Assembly (NCBI GenBank): GCA_014084085.1
Contig: NPFB01000115.1
Span: 32,917 to 91,080 of the forward strand
Length of the DNA: 58,164 bases
From: Hondaea fermentalgiana
Lineage: Eukaryota > Sar > Bigyra > Thraustochytrida > Thraustochytriidae
Direction of reading: 5' to 3'
Position numbers and translations under genes: made by a program. This document shows positions 20,987 to 29,911 of the stretch, piece after piece (within the stretch, counting starts at the first letter, position 1; the number at the start of each line of letters is the position of its first letter). The notes under the pieces are model-generated. The model had not been told where the DNA came from and ran no database searches. It worked only from the letters and a program-made list of their open reading frames with translations.

Positions 20987-23900
20987 ACTGGCGCCCAAGT
21001 CCGCAATCCTCTCCGGCGGCCTTTCCCCCCCGCGCCCGCACTCCCTCTCTGCCCGCCCGCCGCCCGGCAACTGCCCGGGCGCGGCGCGCCTCGGAGGGGC
21101 AGCGGCGGAGAGCGGAGGCCCACAGCGGCGGAGCGGGAGAGCCGGAAGGAAGCACGGCCGAGCGGTCGGGCGGGAAAAGAAAGCGCGGCAGAAGCAGGAG
21201 GCCAGGAGGAGAAGGGGAAGAACAACAGGGAGGAGAAGGAGGCGGAGAAGGAGGAGGAGGAGGGAAAGAAGCTCGCGGAGAAGGCGCGGCAGAGGGCCAA
21301 GAGGACGGGCACCACGGCGCGCACGACGGCGCGCGCGGCGGCGGCGGCGGCGGCGCGCGACGAGAAGACGCGGAGGCTGTCGACGCGCGAGCTCGAGCAG
21401 AAGCGCCAGGTTCTGCCGCACCTGGAGACGATAGAGTACATTCAGTTGCACCTCAACAAGAGACTTGCCGAAGCGCAAAGGAAGCCGGGCGGCCGCGGCA
21501 AACGCCCAAGGACGCGGCCGCCGCCGGGCGCTCGAGAGCATGACGAGGGCAAGGAGGTCGGGGAGGAGCCAGGCGAGGGCGATGTGTGGGACGAGTCGTT
21601 GCTGGAGCAAGACAACGCCGACGGGAATGCAGAAAGCAACCAAAAGGGGGAACATGCCAGCGCGAACCTCGATGTCAAGCTCTTTGGACGATATCCTCGG
21701 TTTGCGCGGTTTCTGAACATTCAGGACTTTGGGCGCGCGAAAGCAAGACAACGTTTGCACTGGGTTCTTGTCACGATCGAGGCCATTCTCGACGCTCGAG
21801 ATCGCGCGACGCGACGCGCGACGCTCCGTGGCGGCAAGACGAGAATGGTTCCGTTTCCCGAGACGGCCTGGTCCTATTTCAAGCAAGCGTATGGCGTTGA
21901 GGGCCTTGCCAGCACCATGGCGTGGAGCCTGCTGCTGTCTCTGCATCGCATTCTCAATACGTGGCCGCGGCACCGTCTTCTCGGGGAGCACGGTCTTCAA
22001 ATCGACCTCTTTTCTCAGTTCTTGCGAGAGTCTTTCGACGACAACGCCGTCTTTGTGATTCTTTGTCTGCGGCGAAATCTTGAGCGACAGAGCAATGTGC
22101 GACTCTCACGCGACAGCAAACCGTCGACGCGTGAGCACGACGATCTGGGCGTGATGCTAAAGCCACGGGTTTGTATGGTGGACACAGCAGTGGTGCACGA
22201 GGGCGTTCTTCTCGCGAGTCTGCAAACCTGCATGACAGATATTGGCGCAGATGCCCAGTCCGCGCCGCAACTCGCTCAGTATGTCTTTAAACATGTGATC
22301 TCAACATGGGACGACGAGCGGATGAGAAAACGTGCCATCGCTCTCAGCGAGCATCGCACAATGTTGGCCACCATCACAACAACAAACGATTCCTCAAACA
22401 ATGACGATGGCGCGTGTTGGCCCGTGGACGGCAGAACAGAAGCGATCGATGACGACGAGGATGCAGAAGAGGACGACGAAGATAAAGGTGATGCAGAAGA
22501 CAATGAAGGTGCTGAGACCTGGCTCGCCAAGGCAGCAGCGGAGGGCCGGCCCGTTGGCGGACGTCTTCGCGAGGGACGGTGGATCCGTATCAATATTGCC
22601 CTGCGCGCCGTCGCAGAAAACTTTGCAGAAATCCCAGACGAGATCGTCAAGGCCGTCAAGTTTGGCGACGATGGGAATCGAATGCGCATGCTTGACCAGC
22701 TCAAACAGACCGAGGACGAAGAAAAGCGCAAACTGGTTCTCCTCGAAGACCTGAAGCTCGCGCACGTCAACCTTCGGTCTCAGCAGGCGCGCATTGCCAA
22801 GCTTGAGCACAAATCGAAATTGAGCGAGGAAAATCGTACCGCGCTTCGAACCGAGCTCTTTTTGGCCCACAATGAACTGTGGAGGAAGCAGCAGGTTGTG
22901 AATGATCTCGAAGACAGGGTCGCCCAAGTCCAGCGCGGGGTCGACGAGACGTGGGCAAATATCGTGGGGCCCTCTCTGACGAGCTCGACCACGGCGCAGC
23001 AAGAGACCCAACACCAGGGCGCGCAAATGTACATTAGCTTCCTCACGAGGCAGTTGCAGCGACACGGCGCCAAGGTTGCTGCTGTGAAGAAGCTGCGTGC
23101 CATCGGGGGATGGCGCGAGCAGCTTCAGCTCCGGCGCGAAGAAGCCGCTATTCAAGTGCAGCGCGCTTATCGACAGCGGCGCGATCTGCGCAAGCTCGAA
23201 GAGGGCGCCCGCAAGGAGGCTGACCGCCGTCGCCGAGAAAAGAGACGCCAGCGCCGCTTACAGGAGCAGCTGCGAATCAAGGCCGATGAGGAGGCAGGGA
23301 AACACAAGACGCGGATGCAACAGCGCGCTGCGGAGGAGAAGCTGGAGATGGCACGCATCGAGGGCCGTAGAAATCGCATCGTAGCTAAGCATCGCGAGGC
23401 AGAGGCACAGCGACGCTTCCTCCGGACGCAAGAGCTCATCCTTCGCCGGTGTTTTGGCCAGTGGGTTGTGCACCGACGTGTCGGCGCGCTCCGAACCGCA
23501 GCATTGCGCAAGCGATCCCACGAAGCACTTGCCCGATGGCGCGAATATGTCTTGCTGCGCAAGATTCTTCGCACGAAAAGAATCGCTGCGAGCACGAATA
23601 TTCAACGAATTGCTAGAGGACGTCAAGGTCGAGCGCGTGCGCGGCGTCTCCGGGAGCGCCAGCTCGACCACGAAGCCAAGGTCCTCCTGGGAATTCGACG
23701 CACCTTGCGGCGACACCAAGTACGCTGCTTGGGTGCCTGGGCTGCTCACACGGCGAAAATGAAGAGGGCGCGTGCCTTTGTGAGCCGTTCGCTCGCCAAC
23801 AAGTGCGGTCGTGCATTCCAGCTGTGGGTCAACCATGTACTTGCACGCAGGACGCTCAAGAATACGAGCGCGACGCGCATTCAGGCCGCCTTCCGCGGAG

Positions 23901-26900
23901 CGCTCGGACGCCGCATCGCGCAGCACGTGCGACACGAGCACAAGGCGAGCACGCAGATCCAAAGCTGTTGGCGAGCGTATTGCTGCAGACACATTGCTGC
24001 GCGCGCACGAAGGCATCGTGACGAGCAAAACGTCAAGGTGGCCACGTATCTGCGACGAATTCGCTGGCGGCGCTCATACGAAGCATTTCAAGCCTGGGAA
24101 GGTCATGTGCGACGCACGAAGCGAGCGCGGCAGCTCTTTGAAGGCAAGAAGAGCGAGCTTCTCCGAAACCGCTTCATCCAGTGGCGGCTGTGGGCAGAAC
24201 GCACGAAGAAGCGCAAGGTCGTCTGCGCGTGCAAGATCCAGGCTCGATTTCGCGCCACAGCGGCGCAGCGCGTCGTTCGTCGCGCTCTGGCACAAACGCG
24301 GATGGCCACGCGCATCCAAAAGGTCGTTCGCGGTAGACAATGTAGACTGCGTGTGGAACGCCTGTACTGGGAGCGTGAGGCTTGCGTCCGGATACAGCGC
24401 GTGTGGCGCGGTCGAAAGGGCAGGCAGCGCTTTTTGGCAGAGCTCAGTCGGTTCATTCTGGCTCATGCTACGCCCGAAAACGTTGAGACTGTCCGTCATG
24501 CCATCGAGGTAAAGCACATTGACCCGCGGCGTCTCGCCGATCCGAGCACGGGTGACACGCTCTTGCATCGTGCCGTGGCGCATGGCTCGAAGCGCATCGT
24601 CAAGTTGAGTTTGCGGCACGGTGTGAAACCAAACGTGAAGAACAACGAGGGTCAGACGTGCTTGCACGCGCTGGCAAGCAAGGCTTACCCGGGACAAGAC
24701 CAGCTCGCTGACTACCTCATGAGCAAGGGAGCGAGCATTCTCGTGCAAGACAATGCAGGCTACACTCCATTAATGGAAGCAGCTTCGCGAGGTCACATTG
24801 GACTTGTAAATGTCTTTACCACCCACGCGGACCTCGAAGCGCGAGATGTCGAGGGCAATACAGCCTTGCATCTTGCCGCGCTCCATGATCACTGGAGTAT
24901 TGTGCAGATGCTCCTCGAGAAAGGCGCGGATCGTGATTGCCGAGACGCCGCAGGAGCGCATCCGTTGCACGACCTCGCGGCGCGTTCAATGCTGTCAATG
25001 ATGTCGCACATCATGGGGCTCTTTGATGGCGAAGGCGGTCTTGATCTACGTGATAACGAAGGCCGCACGCCGCTGCACTATGCGGTCATTGAAGGAAAGC
25101 TCGAGGCTGCGGAAATGCTGCTGAACTGGGGCGCAACGCCTGGTGTGAGCGACAACCTTGGGCGCAATCCGCTCTGGTTCGCCTCTCATCAAGGAAACAT
25201 GCCCATGCTTAAGCTCTTGCTTGATGCGGACTGTCCATCGCAGACGCAAAATCAGGAAACGGGCGACACGGCCTTGCATTGTGCGTGCGCTCTGGGTGGC
25301 CAGGGTAGTCTTGATGTCACCAAAGTGCTTCTCAAGAACGGGGCCAATCCTAATGTGCAAAACTTGGCGGGTGATCTCCCCGTGCACATGGCATGTCGCA
25401 TTGACGATGTCCAGCTTTTGCATTTGCTGTTGTTCTATGACTCTGATATGAATATCAAAAATTATGCGGGCCGCACGCCTCTGGGTGAGGCGCGAATGTA
25501 TCAGCGGCCAAAGGTGCTAGCTTACATTTTGGAGCGCTTCATCGAGCGCGATCGCGAGTCGCAGTGGGAAACGGAGGCTCGACGCAAAGCCGAGGCCCTC
25601 GCAGCCCTATTGGGTCAGGTCAAGTTCACTGCACAGTTTAATGAGGGAAATACCAACCGGAACGTCGCAATCGTTCAGGCTCACGAAGAGACGCAAAAGA
25701 AATCACTTCCGGAGTTTGACTTTGATGCGTGGGTCGACCTTCTTGGAACACGAGGCCAACTCGAAGTGGAGATGGGCATGCTCACATCCTCGGCCTGGCA
25801 ACGGTTTCGCATTCTTGGCTCTCCTGTCGACCGGTCCGAGCTCGAGACCCTTGGCTACTACGAGGCTCGTAGACGCGACGACGAACTGTCTGGGGAGACC
25901 TTTTGGTACAACCCTGACTCGCAAAAGTTCCGCTGGGTGACGCCTCCTGAAATTTACGCGCTTCCAGAGGCCACTGATCATTGGGAGCAACACTGGGACG
26001 AAGATGCGCAACAAGTATACTTTTATAATCACAGCACAGGGCAGACGGTCCAGCCTGGAGCTGGGGGGCGGCCACCGCCCGGTCGAGGTGGCAAGTATCT
26101 TGAGCGCAAGGTACAGAAGCGTCTTCGAGGAAGCGCAGAGTTTGCGCACGAACCCGATCCTCTTGACGCCGCTATTTTGGACCCGGACGTGGCCGAGCTC
26201 GAAGGCATCAACCTCAATGACTATCAGCGCTACTGGGACGAGGAAAACAAGGAGCTGCGCGAGAAGCTTCTTCGCGAGTCCGCTGCAATCACCATCCAGA
26301 ACGCATATCGACGGTATATTGCAGTGATGCGAGCATGGCGGCAACGCGTGTTGCGGGACATGGCCATTCGCTTGCAAAGCAGGTGGCGGGCTTTCCAGGC
26401 TCAACGCAGAGTCGAGCGGCGTAAGGTCGAGTGGGCCGCTAGCATCGTGATCCAAAATGCATGGCGCACGTACTACGCAGTCAAGTGGTTCAAGCAGGAG
26501 AGAGACCGACTCTTTGAGGAGCGGCGGCGTCTACGGGCCTCGCAACGTATTCAGACCGTATGGCGAGGGTATCTGGGCCGGCGACGTGCCCGACGCATGC
26601 ACGCCGCGCTTGTGGACCCAGCGCCACGAACACTTGAAGACTGGACAGCTGTGGTGGAGCTGCCGACCACCGTCCACTTGCGCTCTTGGGGCATCTTTGA
26701 GGAGTACCTCGTGCGCTGGCCGGATGTCAAGTGCTACCGTAACCAGCTCACGAAAATGTGCACCTTTGAGAAACCGGCCAAGTGGGAAGAGGTCGACAAG
26801 GCCAAGTTCGACGATTTGTGGAATATCGTGCAGCAGGGATTCACCATGACCGAGGCAAAGCACGCAATTCGACTGCAGAATGCTTACCGTGCGAAACGAA

Positions 26901-29596
26901 GTCGAGACAAGTTACGTACATTGAAGCGCGGTGTAAAGATCATGCGCGCCGCGGAAGAAAAGTACTTGGAGAACCCGTTCCGCCTCGAGACGAGCGGGAC
27001 CAATCCAGAAGGCATTGTCAACCTTTGCAACTACATGGTGTATCTACACGTCATCGAGCACAAGATTGACAAGGCGCGACCTCTTTTCCACAGCGCCATG
27101 AACTTTATGGCGCAGAGAGGGCCAGACAATGCATTCGTGCTCATGTCCTTTGCGATATTCTTGGCTGCCAATCTCGAGGACGATAGCGACGTGATCATGG
27201 ACTATGTGAGCCGTGCGTACACGGTGGACCCGACGATGAGGTCTTTTCACCTGGTGGAGGCCGGATTCTATCGACAGGCAGCGATTGAGCAGGCCAAAGA
27301 TTCACGCGCTCTGCTGAATTACGCACTCTGTTTACAGTTCTTTGGCACCACAACGACTCCCCGGGTCCAGGTGCAGCCAGACTACGAACTCGCTGAAGAA
27401 TACTATTTATCTGCGCTCCAGATTGACCCGCACAACACCATCATCGTGGAGAACTTTGACTTTATGCTTCGCCATCTCAAGGGTGCTGACTACGACGCCT
27501 ATACAGCGTTCCGGGAGCGGCAGGCTTACTTGAGCAGACTCGAGCAAGGCAAAGTGGGTAAAGACAGTGAAACGCAAAAGGAAGATGTCCCGAGCGCGGC
27601 AGTGCGAATTCAGCAGCGCGTACGAGGCTACTTGGCTCGCCTTCGGGTTTGCCGCGCCGTTCGTAGCGAGTGGGAAACGTGGCAGGACGAGGCCTCTGGA
27701 GCTTCCTTTTACTATTCGAAAGAGACGGGCGAGTCTCGGTGGGACGAGCCCTTTGGGCTGCAGCTTGTGCCCTTGCGCGAGGTCGAGAAAGAGAAGCAGC
27801 ACGTATTGCCGGCGCACGACCAAGTCGGTCAAGATGCTGCAGCTGTTCCATGGTACATTTGCGAGGACAACCATGGTCAAGTATTTTACGCCCACGCCGA
27901 GACGGGAGAGTCTGTGTGGGAGCTTCCAGCGGGTTTTGTTACGCTATGCAGCGAGAGGCACGCCGCTTGGGAAACGGTCCAGGCCGAGGATGGGTCTGTG
28001 TACTATTACAACCACGAGACTGGCGAGGTCACGTACGAGGATCGTGTTGTTCGCCTTGGGAACGATGAGGTCGGGTCGCATGACGATGATGGCGACAGCG
28101 AGGTCGAGGTCGCAGAGCCATCTCAAGACGAAGGCAGCGATTCCGAAACGCACGGCTGGGAAACCTTGGAAGATGAGGAAGGCAATACGTTTTACCATAA
28201 TGCGTGGACGGGTCAAACGACGTGGGACTTACCGACTGAGATCGTTCCGGTCGGAGCCTTTGTGTATGCCCAGTACGAGAGCGGCGAATATTGGTATCCC
28301 GGGCGCGTCATTCGCAAGCAGCACAACGGAGCATTCTTCTCCATCGAGTATGATGATGGAGACGACGAGGAAGGCGTGGCGCTCGGGTCCATTCTGCTTC
28401 GCGAAGCTGACGTCTTCCCTGATGGAATGCCTTGCAAGGTGCTCTCGAAAGGTAGTGGTGATGAAAGTGAAGGCGTCTTTTTCCCCGCGGCAGTTTTGTG
28501 TAGTCAGGGGAATAACAAGTACATTGTGCGCTACGAGGATGGCGTCGAAGAGCGCGGCGTGCCGTCCGGTCGAATATTTCACCTCGCTCGCGGCGACGCA
28601 GACTGGTCCACGGCACAGGACTGGGAGCAGGTGCAAGGGCAGGGCGGCCTGTGCTTTTACAGGAGCAAGGCCCTTAACGTGGCGCAATGGGAGATGCCGC
28701 TGTCTTGCCAGGGTCACTTTCAGGAACCTGTGGACTTTGCGGAGCTGTTTTACGCGCTTGACGCCGACGCGAACGGGAGCCTCAATCGACATGAAATTCT
28801 TTCTGGCCTATTGTCGGGACAGGTGGATACGACCTTGGAGGCTGTTCCTGCCTTGCATGTGCTGCGCGATGAGCGTTTCTTGGATCGCCTGTTTCTGGAG
28901 CTCGGAGACGTGGACGCGAACGAGTTCCAGCATGTGTGCGTTCGCGTGTGTCGCGAGCAGCAGCTCGACGCTGATCTCGAGCGTACGTTTGATCTGCTTG
29001 ATGCAGACGGTTCGGGCCAGGTCTCACACGCTGAGCTCAAAAATGCCATGTTCCGTGCGGAAGTCTTGGCATTTGTTCGACTGACGCCGAGTCTGACGGG
29101 TCTGCTACGTCCCATTGCATTCTCGGAGATGTTGCGCCGGTTGCGTGTCGAGGAGGTTGGGCGCTTTGACTTTGCTCTGCATGCCAAGGCGGCGCTGCAA
29201 AGCGTTGAGGATGCTGCACTTGCCGCGAAGGCGTTCGTTTCGGCGGATCTGCGCGCCCAACTTTTGCTTGAAGACCTTGCGCATTCGGACAAGCGAGGGT
29301 TCGTCAAGCAAGCCGTAGCGGCGCTTGCGCAGCGGCGCTTGCGTCGCGAAGCAGGGATTCTCTTCCGTCTGATTGACCAGGATCAGTCGGGGGTGATCAC
29401 CCTCAACGAGTTTCGCGAGGCGCTTGAGACACGAGAGGGAGGAGACCTCGAGGCGTTTCTGCGCCGCCAACCAGGACTTGCGCGGCTGCTGGACGCCGGT
29501 GAAGTCGATGCTGTATTTGCGCACGTTTTGGACGAGGATGAAGAGCTGAATGAGGACAGCTTCAGCAGGCTCGTTGTCTCTCGCGGTGAAATGTGA
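20987..29596 (+). CDS. Giant multidomain scaffold: IQ motifs, ankyrin repeats, WW, Tudor-like and EF-hand modules
   Basis: The frame is open from 20987 to the TGA at 29596. The first ATG in it is at 21845, yet sequence before that also looks like protein (charged coiled coil from about 21130), so the true start is probably in an upstream exon. Modules in order: IQ motifs at 23140-23200 and 23585-24440 (for example IQRVWRGRKGRQR); about eight ankyrin repeats at 24530-25520; a WW-like segment at 25860-26060; four IQ motifs at 26280-26600; helical repeats at about 26990-27500; another IQ at 27597-27660; four WW domains at 27670-28240; a Tudor-like double repeat at 28250-28590; a further WW-like segment at about 28600-28700; and EF-hands near 28733, 28981 and 29359. 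IQ motifs normally bind calmodulin. I infer a cytoskeletal or flagellar calcium-responsive scaffold. No family name is recognised. Confidence 0.85.
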   Translation, partial: TGAQVRNPLRRPFPPAPALPLCPPAARQLPGRGAPRRGSGGERRPTAAERESRKEARPSGRAGKESAAEAGGQEEKGKNNREEKEAEKEEEEGKKLAEKARQRAKRTGTTARTTARAAAAAAARDEKTRRLSTRELEQKRQVLPHLETIEYIQLHLNKRLAEAQRKPGGRGKRPRTRPPPGAREHDEGKEVGEEPGEGDVWDESLLEQDNADGNAESNQKGEHASANLDVKLFGRYPRFARFLNIQDFGRAKARQRLHWVLVTIEAILDARDRATRRATLRGGKTRMVPFPETAWSYFKQAYGVEGLASTMAWSLLLSLHRILNTWPRHRLLGEHGLQIDLFSQFLRESFDDNAVFVILCLRRNLERQSNVRLSRDSKPSTREHDDLGVMLKPRVCMVDTAVVHEGVLLASLQTCMTDIGADAQSAPQLAQYVFKHVISTWDDERMRKRAIALSEHRTMLATITTTNDSSNNDDGACWPVDGRTEAIDDDEDAEEDDEDKGDAEDNEGAETWLAKAAAEGRPVGGRLREGRWIRINIALRAVAENFAEIPDEIVKAVKFGDDGNRMRMLDQLKQTEDEEKRKLVLLEDLKLAHVNLRSQQARIAKLEHKSKLSEENRTALRTELFLAHNELWRKQQVVNDLEDRVAQVQRGVDETWANIVGPSLTSSTTAQQETQHQGAQMYISFLTRQLQRHGAKVAAVKKLRAIGGWREQLQLRREEAAIQVQRAYRQRRDLRKLEEGARKEADRRRREKRRQRRLQEQLRIKADEEAGKHKTRMQQRAAEEKLEMARIEGRRNRIVAKHREAEAQRRFLRTQELILRRCFGQWVVHRRVGALRTAALRKRSHEALARWREYVLLRKILRTKRIAASTNIQRIARGRQGRARARRLRERQLDHEAKVLLGIRRTLRRHQVRCLGAWAAHTAKMKRARAFVSRSLANKCGRAFQLWVNHVLARRTLKNTSATRIQAAFRGALGRRIAQHVRHEHKASTQIQSCWRAYCCRHIAARARRHRDEQNVKVATYLRRIRWRRSYEAFQAWEGHVRRTKRARQLFEGKKSELLRNRFIQWRLWAERTKKRKVVCACKIQARFRATAAQRVVRRALAQTRMATRIQKVVRGRQCRLRVERLYWEREACVRIQRVWRGRKGRQRFLAELSRFILAHATPENVETVRHAIEVKHIDPRRLADPSTGDTLLHRAVAHGSKRIVKLSLRHGVKPNVKNNEGQTCLHALASKAYPGQDQLADYLMSKGASILVQDNAGYTPLMEAASRGHIGLVNVFTTHADLEARDVEGNTALHLAALHDHWSIVQMLLEKGADRDCRDAAGAHPLHDLAARSMLSMMSHIMGLFDGEGGLDLRDNEGRTPLHYAVIEGKLEAAEMLLNWGATPGVSDNLGRNPLWFASHQGNMPMLKLLLDADCPSQTQNQETGDTALHCACALGGQGSLDVTKVLLKNGANPNVQNLAGDLPVHMACRIDDVQLLHLLLFYDSDMNIKNYAGRTPLGEARMYQRPKVLAYILERFIERDRESQWETEARRKAEALAALLGQVKFTAQFNEGNTNRNVAIVQAHEETQKKSLPEFDFDAWVDLLGTRGQLEVEMGMLTSSAWQRFRILGSPVDRSELETLGYYEARRRDDELSGETFWYNPDSQKFRWVTPPEIYALPEATDHWEQHWDEDAQQVYFYNHSTGQTVQPGAGGRPPPGRGGKYLERKVQKRLRGSAEFAHEPDPLDAAILDPDVAELEGINLNDYQRYWDEENKELREKLLRESAAITIQNAYRRYIAVMRAWRQRVLRDMAIRLQSRWRAFQAQRRVERRKVEWAASIVIQNAWRTYYAVKWFKQERDRLFEERRRLRASQRIQTVWRGYLGRRRARRMHAALVDPAPRTLEDWTAVVELPTTVHLRSWGIFEEYLVRWPDVKCYRNQLTKMCTFEKPAKWEEVDKAKFDDLWNIVQQGFTMTEAKHAIRLQNAYRAKRSRDKLRTLKRGVKIMRAAEEKYLENPFRLETSGTNPEGIVNLCNYMVYLHVIEHKIDKARPLFHSAMNFMAQRGPDNAFVLMSFAIFLAANLEDDSDVIMDYVSRAYTVDPTMRSFHLVEAGFYRQAAIEQAKDSRALLNYALCLQFFGTTTTPRVQVQPDYELAEEYYLSALQIDPHNTIIVENFDFMLRHLKGADYDAYTAFRERQAYLSRLEQGKVGKDSETQKEDVPSAAVRIQQRVRGYLARLRVCRAVRSEWETWQDEASGASFYYSKETGESRWDEPFGLQLVPLREVEKEKQHVLPAHDQVGQDAAAVPWYICEDNHGQVFYAHAETGESVWELPAGFVTLCSERHAAWETVQAEDGSVYYYNHETGEVTYEDRVVRLGNDEVGSHDDDGDSEVEVAEPSQDEGSDSETHGWETLEDEEGNTFYHNAWTGQTTWDLPTEIVPVGAFVYAQYESGEYWYPGRVIRKQHNGAFFSIEYDDGDDEEGVALGSILLREADVFPDGMPCKVLSKGSGDESEGVFFPAAVLCSQGNNKYIVRYEDGVEERGVPSGRIFHLARGDADWSTAQDWEQVQGQGGLCFYRSKALNVAQWEMPLSCQGHFQEPVDFAELFYALDADANGSLNRHEILSGLLSGQVDTTLEAVPALHVLRDERFLDRLFLELGDVDANEFQHVCVRVCREQQLDADLERTFDLLDADGSGQVSHAELKNAMFRAEVLAFVRLTPSLTGLLRPIAFSEMLRRLRVEEVGRFDFALHAKAALQSVEDAALAAKAFVSADLRAQLLLEDLAHSDKRGFVKQAVAALAQRRLRREAGILFRLIDQDQSGVITLNEFREALETREGGDLEAFLRRQPGLARLLDAGEVDAVFAHVLDEDEELNEDSFSRLVVSRGEM

Positions 29597-29911
29597 AAAG
29601 GCATGCTTGTATGTGCAACTACAATCCGAAAAAACATGGGGCAAGAATAGGTCGCAGGTTGAATTGAAAGTAGTAAAGCTTACAGTCAGCAATTGAATTG
29701 TATGCCACCGCCCTTGCCAAAGAAAGACGTCCAAGACGGACTAACACCTTTTGTTTCTTTGTGTCTTTGTTGGTGGACTGGAATGCTTGCGCTTCGCAGA
29801 TTGTCATCATCACCGTCATCGAAGACGTCTCAGAAAAACACAAATACCCTTTGTTTGTTTTTTGGTTTGCTTGTTTACTTGCTTGTGGAAACGGAAGCTT
29901 GCAATTTGCAA
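29597..29911. other. 3' intergenic region of convergent genes
   Basis: This AT-richer spacer separates two converging genes. It contains T-rich runs and no coding frame that I can support. Confidence 0.5.

Noticed and set aside
20777..22000. 407-residue minus-strand frame antisense to the giant gene
   Set aside because: It is Arg/Leu/Ala/Pro-rich and mirrors the codon bias of the opposite strand; the plus-strand frame shows real domains.
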